The notes beneath the pieces are model-generated. The model worked only from the letters and a program-made list of their open reading frames with translations, was not told the origin of the DNA and did no database searches. Both the position numbers and the translations under genes were made by a program. Of a stretch of 64,000 nucleotides of DNA, positions 41,801 to 56,800 are shown in pieces (positions within the stretch are counted from its first letter, which is position 1; every line of letters begins with the position of its first letter). This DNA comes from Anarhynchus alexandrinus (taxonomy: Eukaryota; Chordata; Aves; Charadriiformes; Charadriidae): assembly GCA_008711295.1 (NCBI GenBank), contig VUYV01000178.1:845853-909852 (forward strand), written 5' to 3'.

Positions 41801-44800
41801 CCCTACCTCCTCAAAGCAGCACTTTGAACTTGCTTGGGTAAATCTGGGGAATTTCACTGCTAAAAAGGGACACTTTTTAGTAAGTAGACAGATTTAACAT
41901 TGGGCAATTGAAGCCCTCTTCAGTTTTGATATACCTGGACTAGACATCACCATCAATACCTACATGCGATGATCACAATTTCATATGCATGATTTACATT
42001 GAGTGCATGTATGTAGCTTTAAGCTAATAACATTAAATAGATTTGAATAATTATTGTACAGACTGAGAGACCAAAGAGTAGTCTGGAGGGGACACAGGGC
42101 AGGTTTGGGGGTTTTTTTTGTGTTTGTTTTTGTTTTTTAAACTGTGGCTTACAAACATCTACAAGTACCTTCCATTAACATGTTCATAATAAGTTATACT
42201 TTATTATACTTGCAACTTGAATACGCTTACAATATTTTGCAATTAACATCTATAACATTTTTGTTTTCACAGTTTCAGTTAAGTATATTAATTTAAAGCA
42301 ATTATAATCTCAAAGGTATGAGAATTCAATTAAGCACATTAGACACATGAAAAACCCTTGCTGAAAAGCTAATGGCATATTCAGAGGAGTAGATGGCTAT
42401 TAAGCCGTAAATAGACATAATCAATAATTTTAAGTAATAAAACTTAAAAGCATCAATGTATAATAATCATTCTGACTCAGAGCTAGTATTATGCTTGAAA
42501 TACTACCTAAATACTACATAAAAGGAATATAGTACCCGAAAAGAACAAACTGTATTTAACAAATAATCTTGAAATAAGCATGGAGAAATGGCACATATTT
42601 ATGAAAAGTTATTTTAAAACAATTTCTGTAGTGAGTTAAGACATTTTGAATATGTATTACAAGTCTAGTTGCAAATTTACATTTACCTTTTTCTTATTTG
42701 CATTTTTGCCTTTAGGTTTATCCATGTGGCAAGCAGGTTCAGGGAATTTATCTGCTGTTACAATACATAAAGTTAGAAAAATCAGCAAAATAGTCAAATG
42801 CTTGACATTCAGAGTTTTAGCTGTAAAATCACAGAATCTCTTTTATGCCTGCAAACTTACTGATTCAGTAAATTGCTTTCAGCACATTATTTTAAAAAGC
42901 CAAAGGTTTTTTTGTTGACAACAACCCCTGCCTGTCCTATCCTCCAATAATTTTCCATGTTAAAATACAGGCATTTTGGAAATTAACCTTTATAATAATG
43001 ATTAGAACTGATTTGAAAATTCCTTATGCTTGGAACTAAGACAACAAAAACATATCATATCTGCAACACAGCACATCACATGCTGTGCAGCTAATATCTA
43101 TGGACAAACTTATTACGGCATTCTTAAGAAATATGAAAAAAAAGCTTCTTACTTTTGTCTGTGATTATTGGTTTCCGTAAGTTTTTATTTCTACTGTAAT
43201 CAATTAACTGGGCTTTAGACTTTCTGTTTGATTCTTGTAGCCAACTAACGTCTGTCTTGCTGTCATCACCTCTGTATTCTGTGTCTGTGTCACTAAAGAG
43301 ATGCTTCTTGTTTTGATTGTTTCTAGTCTACAAAAAAAACCAAAAAAAAGTTGTTAAGTTATTGATTTACTTTTAATATACCTTTCACTTACATAATTGG
43401 TATTTAAAGGCAGGAAGACAAGGTGTACTGATCCACAAAAATCTAAGCCTTACTTTTTTTCTTCCTTTCACTTCAGTGCTAGTTTTACTGTCATCTGCGT
43501 TCCTTAATTAGAAAAAGAAAAAACGTCTTTAAATGATACATTTAAAAATACTTGTTCTAAATCTTTCTACTATTCATGTGATATGTGGATTAAGGATTCA
43601 AACAAATGTACCTACTTTTTTTTCACATCCCTTTAGGAAATATCTGCTTACCTTAAAACCTCAAGGATGTGCTTATTTGCTAATGATCAGTAAGAACACA
43701 CAGTAACAATATGTCCCTTTGCAGACTGGCCATTGACAAAAACTACCCCCATCTGTTCAGTTTATATCCCCGTAGTATTCCATGAAGAGAACTAATCCTG
43801 CTTTCTTCACAAAACACATTCTTTCCTTTTTACCAGCTTCCCAAAGGAAAATCATGAAACAGCCTAGGAGACCACAGCAGCTATGTTTATTGCTTGAAAA
43901 AATAACATAGTCAAGATACTATTGTCACGCACACATTCCCTGGATTTTCATGACAGAACGCTGGAGAATGCAGACAGTGCTATTCTTGATTATCAGCAGA
44001 GTAGGACACATATAACATCCCTACCCTTTTTTGTTTGGATCTGTATGAACACTCCGTTCAGTAGCACGCAATTCTGGGATCTAAAAATGTAAATAAATGA
44101 GAAACAAATGAAAGTTTTCATTTGTTACACAACTTAAAATTAAACTGGTGAATAAACAGTAACAGCTAAGGGCTTTCTTGTTCAGTTTTTATACTCAGCA
44201 ATTAAATTACGATGATTAATTTCTATCTTAGGAATTATTTAACAACAGAGCTGATAATTAAAACTAACTGGAACTGACTGAAGCTTTCAGTATCTCTAAT
44301 ACATTAGTTTCCATCCACTTTGCTTCCCTACCTTCACCAATTCAGCAGGCTCCTCTGAGCCACAAGCAGCACAAGTATGTTTTGTTGTCTTTTGCTTTTA
44401 CCTTAGCTAGATTTTCCTTCTACTCAAACATCTGGGCAAAGATGTCTTTACAATGGGGATTGGAAGGAAGGCAATAACGCTTTCAGGATAATAGGATAAA
44501 TGGAACGATAATGATACTCCTAACAAGCTCTTTTATTGTTAATTCAGGAAAACATCACAGTATCTTCAAGTCACCAGAACCTTGGGATAGCATATAGCAT
44601 TATACATTTGAAAGTGATGGAGGTATTTACACGGCAAACTTTTTTCCCCACTTACTTCAGTGACATAATTTGAATTTTTAAATGTTAACTATACTTTCAG
44701 TAGACAATTTAAGTTGACTGAGCTCCTTTATATTCTATTCATAACATATCAGTTTCAATTATATTCTTACTCCAAGCTTTATTGTAGGCTCATCAAATCC

Positions 44801-47800
44801 ACTGATGTTAAAGTTGTAGACATCATCCCTGTCAAACAGACACAGAGATCAATTTTGTGACTGAATTAATGAAGATTTCACAAAGTTAGGTATGGGTAAT
44901 TAGAAATTCTGATTGAAAATGGTTTAACTACTTACATCATATGACCGGCAGTTATATTAAGAGAAGTAGTGGTTTTCAGGTTTCTATGCTGAGCTTCTTC
45001 CTATAAATAAATAAAAAGTTAACTTATATGTCAAATTTGGACTATGCATTCATGCACACTGTCATCTCAAAAAGCAAGTTCTTCATCATGAACATAGGAA
45101 AAAACCTAGCAGCTACTCAGACTTCCACTTGACTAGCAACAGTACAATATGGCAAAAGAGGACAAGAGCTAGGAGAAACTAAATCTTTTAGAATTTATCC
45201 TTTAAGGATATCAACAAAACCTCAGAATTTTTTCCCCCAAACCTTAAGACTAATTCCTGGCTATATCCCATTTAAGAATTCTATAATCTCATTTACTATA
45301 ATATTTTTATTCTAAATATTTAGCATTGACATGAAAAGAAGCAGATTCAATTATATAGTTTGTAAACAGAAATTAATTTGGGTTTCACTGGCTGATAGTT
45401 GCCTGTAAAAATATTATTCCACATAAGTAAATACATAAAAAGTTTTTTAAGTATATACAGTTAATGCATAATTAACATTACTGTCTACAGATATTTAACA
45501 TTCAGTGGTTAGTGAACTTTTGCTTTACATCTACTAGCTACCACCATATATGTACATATATCCGACATGAAAAAAATCTCCAAAAAAGCAATAATATGTT
45601 ACCTTAGAGACACAGGATTTATTTAAATATGACCTAAAAAAAAAAGGATATGTTTTGTTAAATGTCAATTAGAATATATGCATTAGAATACTGCTTATAT
45701 AAATAAAAGCCTTATTAAACGCAAGCTATACTGCAGGTTCTGCATGTCTTCCAAGTGCCTATCCAAAAGGTTTAGAAGCTGACATAGCCTAACGACTCCA
45801 GTCCTTTGTCACCCAGTTACAATCAAACATGGAGAGCATGGAATTATACGTAAAGTTCCAGCAAGGTAAGACTAATTTTCCTAAATAAAAGAATTTGTTA
45901 AATTTAAACTCTCTAACAGTCAACTCTTTCAAGAAGAGAGAGCTAGGAACTTGACATAATCAGAAAATTGATGACTGAATCCAAGTTTGGTCCCCAAACT
46001 ATGATGATAGGATGGAGACACCCAACCTGTGCAGTGTGCATGAACTACCCCAGTTAATTTGTCTCCATGGAAGGTGTTGTGAGTGAGTGCATGAGTGAAA
46101 GACCATTGAATAGAGTTTCTAACAGCCTTTGTAGTTATTTCAACTACTGGAACTATTTGACTACTAGTCTCCTACTCGTTGGTACAACAGGGTTTATCAG
46201 AAGTGAACAAATGATTCAGAAGAAAGCCAGATGTGAAATTACTGTCGACACAGGAGTACATCACAGACAAAGCCACATGCACAAAAAGAATAAGCACAAA
46301 TGTAAATAGTTCACATCATACCTGTTAAAACCCAAGGAGTCTCTTGCTTTGCTTTTCTCATCAGTCTTTACTTTATATCTGTCACTGATTTTATTAATTA
46401 GAGATTTTGTTGCTTCTGTCATTTCTTTAGACTTTGTTTTCTATAAAGACAGAGTTTAAGACTCAACTTTGAAACCATTAAACAGAAGGGCAAAGCTGCA
46501 AACAGAACTACGGGTTCCCAACAATCACCTAAACTTCATTAAATGTCTTCTAGAGGTACTAAATCACATTCCTTTGAAAACCATTTTCCCTTGCATTGCC
46601 CAAACAAGGAGCAATAAAACATCAGTTTAGCAGATACTTTAAATGTTGCAGTTTTGTGTACTATAACATTCAAAAGTCAATGAAGAAGTGCATGAGAAGT
46701 ACAAGTTGGTGCTTATTTAAGAATTGTTTTTTAAAAAGATTATTTTTAAAAAGACATTTGGAGGAAACTAATCTTAAACAGGTCACACTGAAAAAAGCAA
46801 ACAGTGAAGCTGACATCATTTAGTTCACTTGGTATTAGTGGAAAGTCAGTTAAAAATAAGTTTTTGACTAAATAAGAGTAAAATACAAATTTTGAAACAC
46901 TGAAAATTTGACAATTCCCTTAACTGCAAGTCAAAGAAATGAAGGCAATAAACTCACCGTCTTTGATTGGTTTGGATTTGCAGTCTCTTTTCTGAAGAGA
47001 ACATCAGGTTCCTCTCTTGTAGAATCAGAATGCAAAAATGTTTCGGACACTCTAGCTGAAAGAAATGTTTCAAATGATGTTTCAGTAGTAGTTTAAATAT
47101 TTTTCCCTTCTGAACTTAACAGTTTCTGTTCCAAATGATTAATACTCTGACTGTCCATTAAGTATTTTGCAGTTTTCTTCCCTCATGTTATCAATTTAAT
47201 TTTCTTGGTTTTTTTCTCTTTTTTAATTAAAAAAATGAATAAAAAACTTTGTTTCACAGCTCTTTCACAAACAATAGAAACTAATAGAGGAAAACAAAGC
47301 ACAGCTGCACATTAAAAATTCATCCAAAACATTTTTAACACTAACAGTTAAGAAACATAACCCGGATGGGACGTACATGCCAATGATGGATTTATTTTTT
47401 GCTTGTCACCAGTTGTTATATTCTTCTCAGGAACAGAGCATGCTCTTTTTTTCCATGTTTTGGTTTTATCAAAAGAACTCTCCAAAAGACCAGACAACCT
47501 AACAAAGACAATACCATCTTATTATCAGTGAACTGTAGAAAGTGTCTTTATTATAATAAACATGCATCACAAATTAGGAAAATAGTGATACCTTGTAGAT
47601 AATGCATTTTACATTGGTACCTAAGCCTGCTACCATTGTTCCATTAACCAACGCAGTGTAAAACGGCAAACCTTCAGAAACAACATATATTTTTAAGTCA
47701 ACTTCTAAAAGGCAACAATATCCTATGGCCATCATTAAACCTTGAACCTAAAATAACTCTGTGGTGTGTCAAATCTACTACTTTATATGGCACAATTCAC

Positions 47801-50800
47801 TTATGTAAGCCCGTGTATCATTTGTCTTTTACCTTCTGGTATCATCTGAAAGAATTACTCTCCTTGTTACTACTAAAGCTTACTTAAACTCCTACTCTGA
47901 TCTTGTTAATGAGTACTGTTTTCATAAACAGATTCACAAATTTAAAGTCTTTGATTGAGACAACAGAACAGTATTGTTCATGAAGTAGTACTAGCAAATA
48001 CATATAAGAGTGCTGGTTTGGTGCCATGAAGTTCAGAAGAAAAAAAAACAAAACAAAACAAAACCAAACCAAACCATGATCTAAGAAAAGTGACCTGACT
48101 TACACAGCCAACAGTTCTTAATGCAACTCTCAGGGAAGACAAGACAATTAAATTCTGGCATTTTCTGAAACTATGCAACAAAATTTCAATTCTGACAGTA
48201 TTTTAAAATACTCCCTTCAAAGTGAGTGACAACAACAGTGACTTGGTATTCTTTTCCAATACTTACAAAGGTTTGTTGCTTCTCTCTACTGGCTGAGAAT
48301 CAGGAACAATATCTAATGAATCATCTAAACGAGACATTATTTTGGTATCAATTATTAATACAAAAGAAATGGACAAAATTAAAATAATTTTAAAATTAAG
48401 GACTATCAACACTTGTAAAATTACTTGCCTAAAGTTTGCTTTTGTGTGGCCTCAATTTCTGCCTCTTGTATCATTTCTAAAACTTCTTCAGCACACATTC
48501 GCTACAGTGCGATAACACCCAAAAGAAATATTAGTGTAGGACTATAAACAGTATAACCTTGTAAGCTTGTATTTCCCCTAATAAAATCTGAAATTATTTT
48601 TTCATTTCACAGAAGTGCTGATTCCAGTACCTTTTCTGGTAGTTTTGCCTCATTTCTGATATTTGACTTCCTGATCTTCTGCTCCGTTTCACAAAATCCA
48701 TTGTCTAGGGCACATCTCTGTTCACTCTGAAAAGCACAATAAGTACCACTGAGAATTACAATCCATAAAAGCCAAAGAAGTAAAATTCTCCTTTAAATTA
48801 ACACTTGAAATATTCTAAACTGCACATTCTATATGTTAAAGCCTTTTTCTAAAGAATGGCTATATCAAAAAATACTTCAGAATCCCATAGTTAGGGATTT
48901 GACCTGAATCTGACCCAGAAAGACATTTAGAACCAGAAATAAAATGAAAATCTTACTTTGAAGTCTTTGTTCAACTGGAACAGAAGCAGAAATACATCTA
49001 CTGAAACTGCAGTTTAGTAACACCTATGTAATTTTGTTTGATTTTAGTGAATGCCTAATCAAAAATGCACTAAAACCAATGCTATAAATGCTATAACCTG
49101 AAGACATTAACATTTCACAACTATAGCTGAATGTATTATATGGTTTTTTAGAGTATTTCAACACTGCATAATAATTTGGGATTCTCTGCATACACCATTC
49201 TCATATTACACAGAAAGGAAGAATTGTGGTTCTAGTAAAAGCAAGCTAACTCTGGGGTCAGAACTAATGACAGAATGCAAATTCTGGCTAATTTTGTAAT
49301 AGTTCAGTCTGACTTTAGACATATTAAACCTGAAATCCAGAGGACAAGAAAACATTATGCAATAAAGTGAAACACATTATCTTCTACAAGTTGCTAACTG
49401 CAAAACTCTTAGCTCTTTCAAATATGAACTAGGAACAAATTAGAATAGAAATTAATGTTATTCTAAGTAAAAGACTTAGATACAGATGACATGCATACTC
49501 CAGTAGGTTCTTGATAGAAATTCTTTGTTCTGGTCTCATTTACTGCATTATTGTTAGACCTTTCAGCAGAGCTCATCATTTCCAAAGGTAATTTAAATCG
49601 TCCTTTACAGGGAGTGGCTAAAAACAAACCAGAGACATGTTAGAATTCTACCATTTCTTCTGTTATGATTATTGTGCTGTCTGTGACATCAATATGAAGA
49701 GTTTTGCCCATGATCACATCTATGCCATAAACTTTAAAAAAAAGTTGTCTAGTATTTATATCGACTCATTATGTACCTTTTATAATTCTATTGATTTCAG
49801 CTAAGTTACATGGAGTTAAATGACGCCATAGACTGTGGGTGTCTGGAGGCAAGCAATGCTTTTCACAGCCTGGCTCCAGTAGAAAATAGTTGGCCACCCA
49901 TTTAAATATTTTACTATAATATATTTTTGCTGGAATAGACTGTGTGGTTAAGTTCCAAATAAACAAGTTACAGAAGTTCTCTGTCTTGTTCCATCCTAAT
50001 TTGAAGATGCTCTCTTTTGTAGCCTCTGTTACTCATAATTTATATATGATACATGGATATACATAACTAAGGATACTGACGCACTTGACACAGTTAAAGC
50101 AAGAAAATTAAGTTTGTTAGTCATGCTGTTCTGCCACTAGTTGTATCTCCAGCATCTACTGGTCTTTGTCTTACAAATCTCTCCCTTGTAGAAAGTATTA
50201 AATATGTGTTACACTAAGACTATTAGCAGGAAAGCGATGACTCCTATTTGTGATAAAGCCCCTTTCTTATCCTTTTCTCTGTAAGAAGCACTTTTGACCT
50301 AAGTATCAGTAGCACTGAACCTGTGACTCAAACTCGCAGTGGATCCCACCTTGCTCAGCTGCATAATCAACTGCTCCTTGAAGAAACACTTGCAGTTTCT
50401 AGATAAGAGTAAAATGCAAGTGATAGATGTACACATTGGAGAAAGCTGATTTTCCACTGCAACTGCTATAAAAGCACTAACAGCTGAGAATTCTTTAAAC
50501 CAAGAGCATATGAGAGAGATGAAGAAACACCTATGTTTTAGGTCTTCTAATTGACTGCTGACTTCTTAGCTTGTCCAGCACAAACATCTGACTGACAGCA
50601 GCAGTAAAAATGAGAGGTGGTCTTCAGCTCTTTGGAATGTGTGTGCAGCTACTATCCGGCATCAGGGCTGTGGGCCAGGGGCAAGTGGCCTAGTTTAAAA
50701 ATCTCAAGTTTAAAGCACCTGCTAGGGAGATTTTGTAAGGTCTACTTGTCATTTCCAGCTCTGCAAAGGATCACCATTGATGCTTGCATTTCAAAGATGA

Positions 50801-53800
50801 TTTATAACATATTTTTACTCTGAAAGTAATTGTAAACATACATGCACTAGCAAATACCAGTGGACTTCTTGTAGAAACTCTTGTCGTTCCAGGAATAAGC
50901 ACAGATGCTTCAGACACTTTCCTTTTACAAGATGTAGTTATCTTGAGGAACAGAAAAAACTTGACCATAAAACACAGATTTAAGGATGACAACACAAGAT
51001 TTTAGAAAAATCTATTTCCAAGAGTTTTTTGACGCTTTCTATTATTGTCAATGGCTGTTGCTGCACATATCAATCTAATGTGATTTTTATGCAGTTCCCT
51101 TTTTAAAGTTCACCAAAATACTTGAATTATATACTACTTCAAACTGATGCTTTTAAACTGAGATCAGTGATTGTTGCTTTCTAAATTAATTCAATTAAGC
51201 ATAGACAAATCCTGTCCCTTGTTAGCAATTAAAAGCAAGCAAGATGATTCCCAGGAGTTTCTGCAAAGCCATCACATAAGCTATAAACCATCAGAACCTC
51301 GAGCACAGGTTTACTAGACTACTTACTGCTAGCAAGACATGCACTGCGTGTCTGTTGCACAAGGAAGACATGGTGACATTGCTTCATCTTTTCCCCCATC
51401 CCTAGCATACCTCTAGTTAGTCCTAGTATAACCATTATACGTTTATAACTTTAGGGTGACTGTGGGGCAAAAGAAACACCAGGCTTAACAAATGGGGCTT
51501 CTCTCAGTTTAAACCAGAGAACCAGCCATGCATAGGAGCAGTCCCATGAAACTGTGATTCGAATAACCGGGATACAGGATTCGTCTTGACAACCACATGT
51601 TTTTTTGTCCTCAGCAATCTTTGTGAATGCCAAGCCTGTAGGACTTATCTCTAATTACAACTATTACTACTGCTGATCATTAGTAAGTCTCCAGAGGCTA
51701 TACTAGACTTGCGCGTATTGTAAGAGATCTAAGAATGTCTTACAAACATTCCTCTTTAAAGAGAATTCTCAGAGCATAATGGTCTAAAGAACGTTAACAA
51801 CTACGTTTTGTTTTTGTCATACTGCTATAGTTTCAAAATACATGATAATGAAAAATTTCTTTGAAAAGGGATTTATATAGCTTAGTGTCAAGTCACAAGA
51901 AAATCAATACAATCCTGTATTAATTATATTTGAATTGGAAAATAACAGGGGTTTTATATTAGAAAATATGATAAATATTTAAATTGCCTTCTAATATACT
52001 CTTTTCTGTTTTGATAATCCTACTTACCTTGGAGGAACCATCTCTGCATTTTTGTTGATTGTTATTTTTATTCAGGGTCCTCAAAGTTCCAGGAAGTTGT
52101 TGGGTTTTGTACTTACTGAGTTTCTCCTCTTCTTCAGATTTTTCTTCCAAACACGGTAACAACTGACTTTCTGGTACCAGAACCTATGTAATAGTTTGGA
52201 TTTTTAAATTTTGTATACAGAATTTAGATTTTATTATGTTTCATACTTATACAAACACACACAGAGCAACTTCTTTACCTTAACGCATTCCTCACTGTAG
52301 ATTTTGATAAACTTCAGAGCTTATATACTTTTAGTTTGAAAAGCATCCAACCTAACTGTTATTTTCGCTCACAAGGATGGGTTACCAAATCACAATTGAC
52401 ATAGAACTTTCCCTGTGTATATTTGTCTGGAGTTTTCTATGATTTGGATATTAATATTATTCTCTCCCCAAATATACAATATATATGTACTAGAAATCAC
52501 TTAACTGGTTTTAGAGTTATCTTTACTTATTGGCATTTTAAAAGTCCTTGTTTTTATGTTGAACGATCATAAATTAGCTTATAATCAGACTAAACATAAA
52601 AAAAAACCAAGAAAACAATCATCTCAGTATACTGAAGTAAAATACCTGTGATCCACTTTCATCAAAGATGACATGTACAGTTGTTTTGGCCACTGATGCA
52701 GACTGCTTCTTACTAAAGCCCTACAAAGTAAGTAACCATCTATGTAAAATATACATTTTGCTCATTTTTAAACAAGAAACAGAAAGAAAATATTTAAGTC
52801 GGAGATCATAAGTGTCTGAAATCAGGTTACAAGGGAAAAGAGATTCTACAAGCTCATAGCAGTTCCATTCCTCATGAGTTTCTCAGCCAGACAGAGTTCA
52901 GGGCAAAGTAGTTTGTTACAATCAGTAAGGAGTAATCTTAGGCTTGCTAAAATTTTTTACTAAATGAGTAAATTTGTAAGAGTGGTAAGTGTATTGCGAA
53001 ATGGGATAGCTAATGAATAATTTCTGAAATATTTTTAAGCATCCAGTTCTTGCATTTCTGAAAAATTACACACACAAAACTTGACTTTAAGCTATGGTGA
53101 TCCCTTTCCAGCCAGTTAAATTTTTGTTGCAATTAATTTTAAATCTTATTAGACATCTTTACCAAAGCTTAACATATTATGGGAGAAATGCTGTTCTGTA
53201 ATGGTGATGTTAATCAGAAACTCTTGGTATGAACAGATACACATACAGACACACAATCACAGCTCTAACAACATTTATATGGCAATGAGACATTTCTTTT
53301 GAATCAATTAAAAACTATTTGAAAAGGTGTTTAAATCTTACCTTACATTTACTTAATCCATAAATCTTTCTGGTTACATCTTTGATTTCCAAGATCGAAT
53401 CAAAATATAAAAAAAATTTCTCTCCTTCTTGACTACCCACATTCATTCGGCTTTTTAGAGCTATTGTTAATAGTTTTTTGGAATCTTTTTCTGGACAAAA
53501 ACAAAATTTGAAGAGTCATTTCATTACAATTTAACAACATCTCTTATATAATGTTTGTAAACACACAAAACTTACTTATATTCTTCAGTTCAGCTATTAA
53601 GATGTATATTTTATTTAATTCACTCTAACATACAATCTATTTTATTAGCAAAACAATTCAAGATTCAATCTTTTAGAAATACTTATTCTGTATAATAGCT
53701 TGTAGAATTGTCTTTGAAGGTTATTTACTACAGCTGCAGACAAATTATACATATTTGCAAAGCTATTCTAACTAGTTTAATAGAAATATTATTAAAAGTC

Positions 53801-56800
53801 ATTGTTTTATGTCTTATTTGGCACTGAAATAACTACATGAGATTTTTTAAAAATTATTTTAATAAAATCACACCTGCACACCTAAAATTCAAATGTCACC
53901 ACAGTGCAACTCTACCCAATAAAAACGGTACCTATAATACTTTAAGTGGGATTTTTGCTTTGCTGAGAATTGAGTCAGTACTTTAGGATTAATCAATTTG
54001 AAAATCTAAGTTAGTGTGTAACAAAAGGTCACATTTTTGAGTGCCAATACCTTCAAGGCTGTACAGGTCTACCTCTTCTTCTGGTATAATGACTGTTTCC
54101 CACTGATGATCCTTATATGAAAAATACATATTTTAAAGATAGAAAGGCATTACATTACAATTAAATGAAGTGCAGTGATGAGAAAGTTATTCAGTGAGGA
54201 CAAATTTTCAATTTTTTAAATCCTCTGTTATGAGGAGTGACAATAAACACATGCTTCTTTTATAACAGCGAACAATGTTCCGAAGAGCTTTGGTGGAGCC
54301 ATTAATCCAAACAGTCAAGTCTCATCTACAAAAATCGTAGCTGCAATTTTGTAAAGGGCTTCTTGTCCATGTGTGCATATGTTAAACTTTTCACAAACAG
54401 TATTAGAAAGTCATTACTTTGAAACTTTGACCTATGTATATCAAATGTAATTTTTTTTCCCCTTCACACTATAGATGTACGCATAACTTCCACATCTTGA
54501 TGAGGGGAAACAAATATGACACACTTGAAAAAGTGTGTACCTACTGCCTCAGAACAATCTAGTATGACAGACAAAAATTAGCTTACAGTATCATCTGCTG
54601 CCACATAGAAAGATATGCTTCTGCTACCAACATTGAAATCAATCCAAAATTCTTCAAGATTTTCATCCAATGGTATCTGTAGCTAAACCAAACAAAATAT
54701 GATAAAAGAGTAAGAGCTGAGAGCAATGCTTTATACCAGCTAACAGGCTTTGTGTTACAGTCTGACAAACTTTAAATACATCTGTATACTTCTGAAAAAA
54801 AGAAGGTGCTGGAGAGAGTCCAGAGAAGGGCAACGAAGCTGGTGAGGGGTCTGGAGAACAAGTCTTATGCAGAGCGGCTGAGGGACTTGGGGTTGTTCAG
54901 TCCGAAGAAAAGGAGGCTGAAGGGAAACTTTCTTGCTCTCTACAACTACCTGAAAGGAGGGTGTAGCGAGGTGGGCATTGGTCTCTTCTCACAAGTTACA
55001 ACCGATAGGACAAGAGGAAGTGGTGTCAAGTTGGGCCAGGGGAGGTTTAGGTTAGACATTAGGAAAAACTTCTACACTGAAAGGGTTATCAAAGACTGGA
55101 ACAGACTACCCAGGGAAGTGGTTGCATTGCCATCCTTAGATATATTTAAAAGCCATCTGGATACGGTGCTCAGGGACACGGTTTAGAAGTGGGCCTGGTA
55201 GAGTTAGATAATGGTTGGACTTGATGATTTTAAAGGTCTGTTCCAGCCATAATGATTCTATGATTCTTACTTGATCCTTATTTTTTCTTAACTAGAAGGC
55301 AAAAAAATCCTTCAGCTGCACAAATGAAATTCTGTGGATATATGATTAAGCCTGTAACTTACCTCATATTTATCAAGAGTTGCTGATAAACATGGATATG
55401 TAAAAACCCTGTAAAAAAAGTATATTGTCAAGTATCCTAAAATGCTGCAAACAAATTTTGCGTATCTGAACACAGCAACTGGATTGCGTTTTCAGCACAA
55501 AACCTGTGTGCTTTAGAGATTACAGCAATCAAAAGAGTAGTCGCTTGACTGCACTTCTTCCCCAAAGGAGATAACATGAAATTTTATATATCCTTACAAT
55601 TAAAAGCAGTGGTCTCAGACCTCTTGTCACTATATTCATACTTCTACTTATCTGCTGGTATTTTAAGAATGGTATTCAAACTGAATAGACACCTGATATT
55701 AAGACATACTAGACAATCTCTTTGCTGTCATGACATAGAAAACTAACATGCAGAGCATGTGATCATATAGATAAGAAAAAAGCTCGTATTTTCTCTTCCT
55801 TTTCGTGTCCTATTTCTCTAGCAGATATTCTCATTGATCATTACCTCAATGTAAATATCCCAAATGAATAAGTAAAGGAATATATACCAACAGATCACTA
55901 GCTATTGTTAGATAATGTTTATTGAATAAATGAGCATCTCAGGATTTTGCAACAGAACTAAAGAGAATACAAAAACCAGTTCCTTATAAGCATTTATTAA
56001 AGGAAGTGTAGCATATGCTTTATATTGTTTAAGAATCTTTTCAAATGAATGTTCTTTATTTAGTGAACAGTTTCTTCAAGCTGTTAGCTAATAATCTGAA
56101 ACATCCATTATGTTTGTCTTTTTGCCAAATATGGGAATTACATAAAATTAACATCTTGATAGAGAAGATATCAGCAACAATGTACCAAAAGATGGTATTA
56201 CTCAATTTCTTCACTATTCAGTATTTTACAAATATCTTAACTCTGTGTGGTTCCTTGACTTTATACCACAGAAATATTAGTCTTACTTGTATTTGCTTGT
56301 ATTGTTTTAATTCAGAGCTTTCCAAAAACAGGTTTTGGCATACAAATTTTACTCCTGATGAATGGCCATAAAATCCAAAAAAGAAAATATTAACTGTAAG
56401 AAATTCATTTTTACCTTCTTTTGTCTCCAAGCATGCCATTCACCTGGTTAAGAAATTTTCTGCAATCCTATTAAAACACAGAAATTTCTTAAAGAATTGT
56501 AAAACAGAAGTTTACCTCCCTGGAAATATTTTTCATATGACTTACTGTTTCAAACTCAGAATCTTTAATTCCTTTAAATGCATTGGACACAAACTCCATG
56601 GAAAACCACTGGCACGCCAGTTCTCCTCTTTGTTTCTCTGATATCATTCTGCATAACGCTTCCGTAATGGCTACTTGCAGGTCATAGTCTACAGTACAAA
56701 ACATTTCACAGGAATAGTAGTTTTAAAGATACTACCAATGCGAAAAAAATATTATTACGTAGGAAACTGGTATAAGCAGTGTTGAATGTTTCAAATGACA

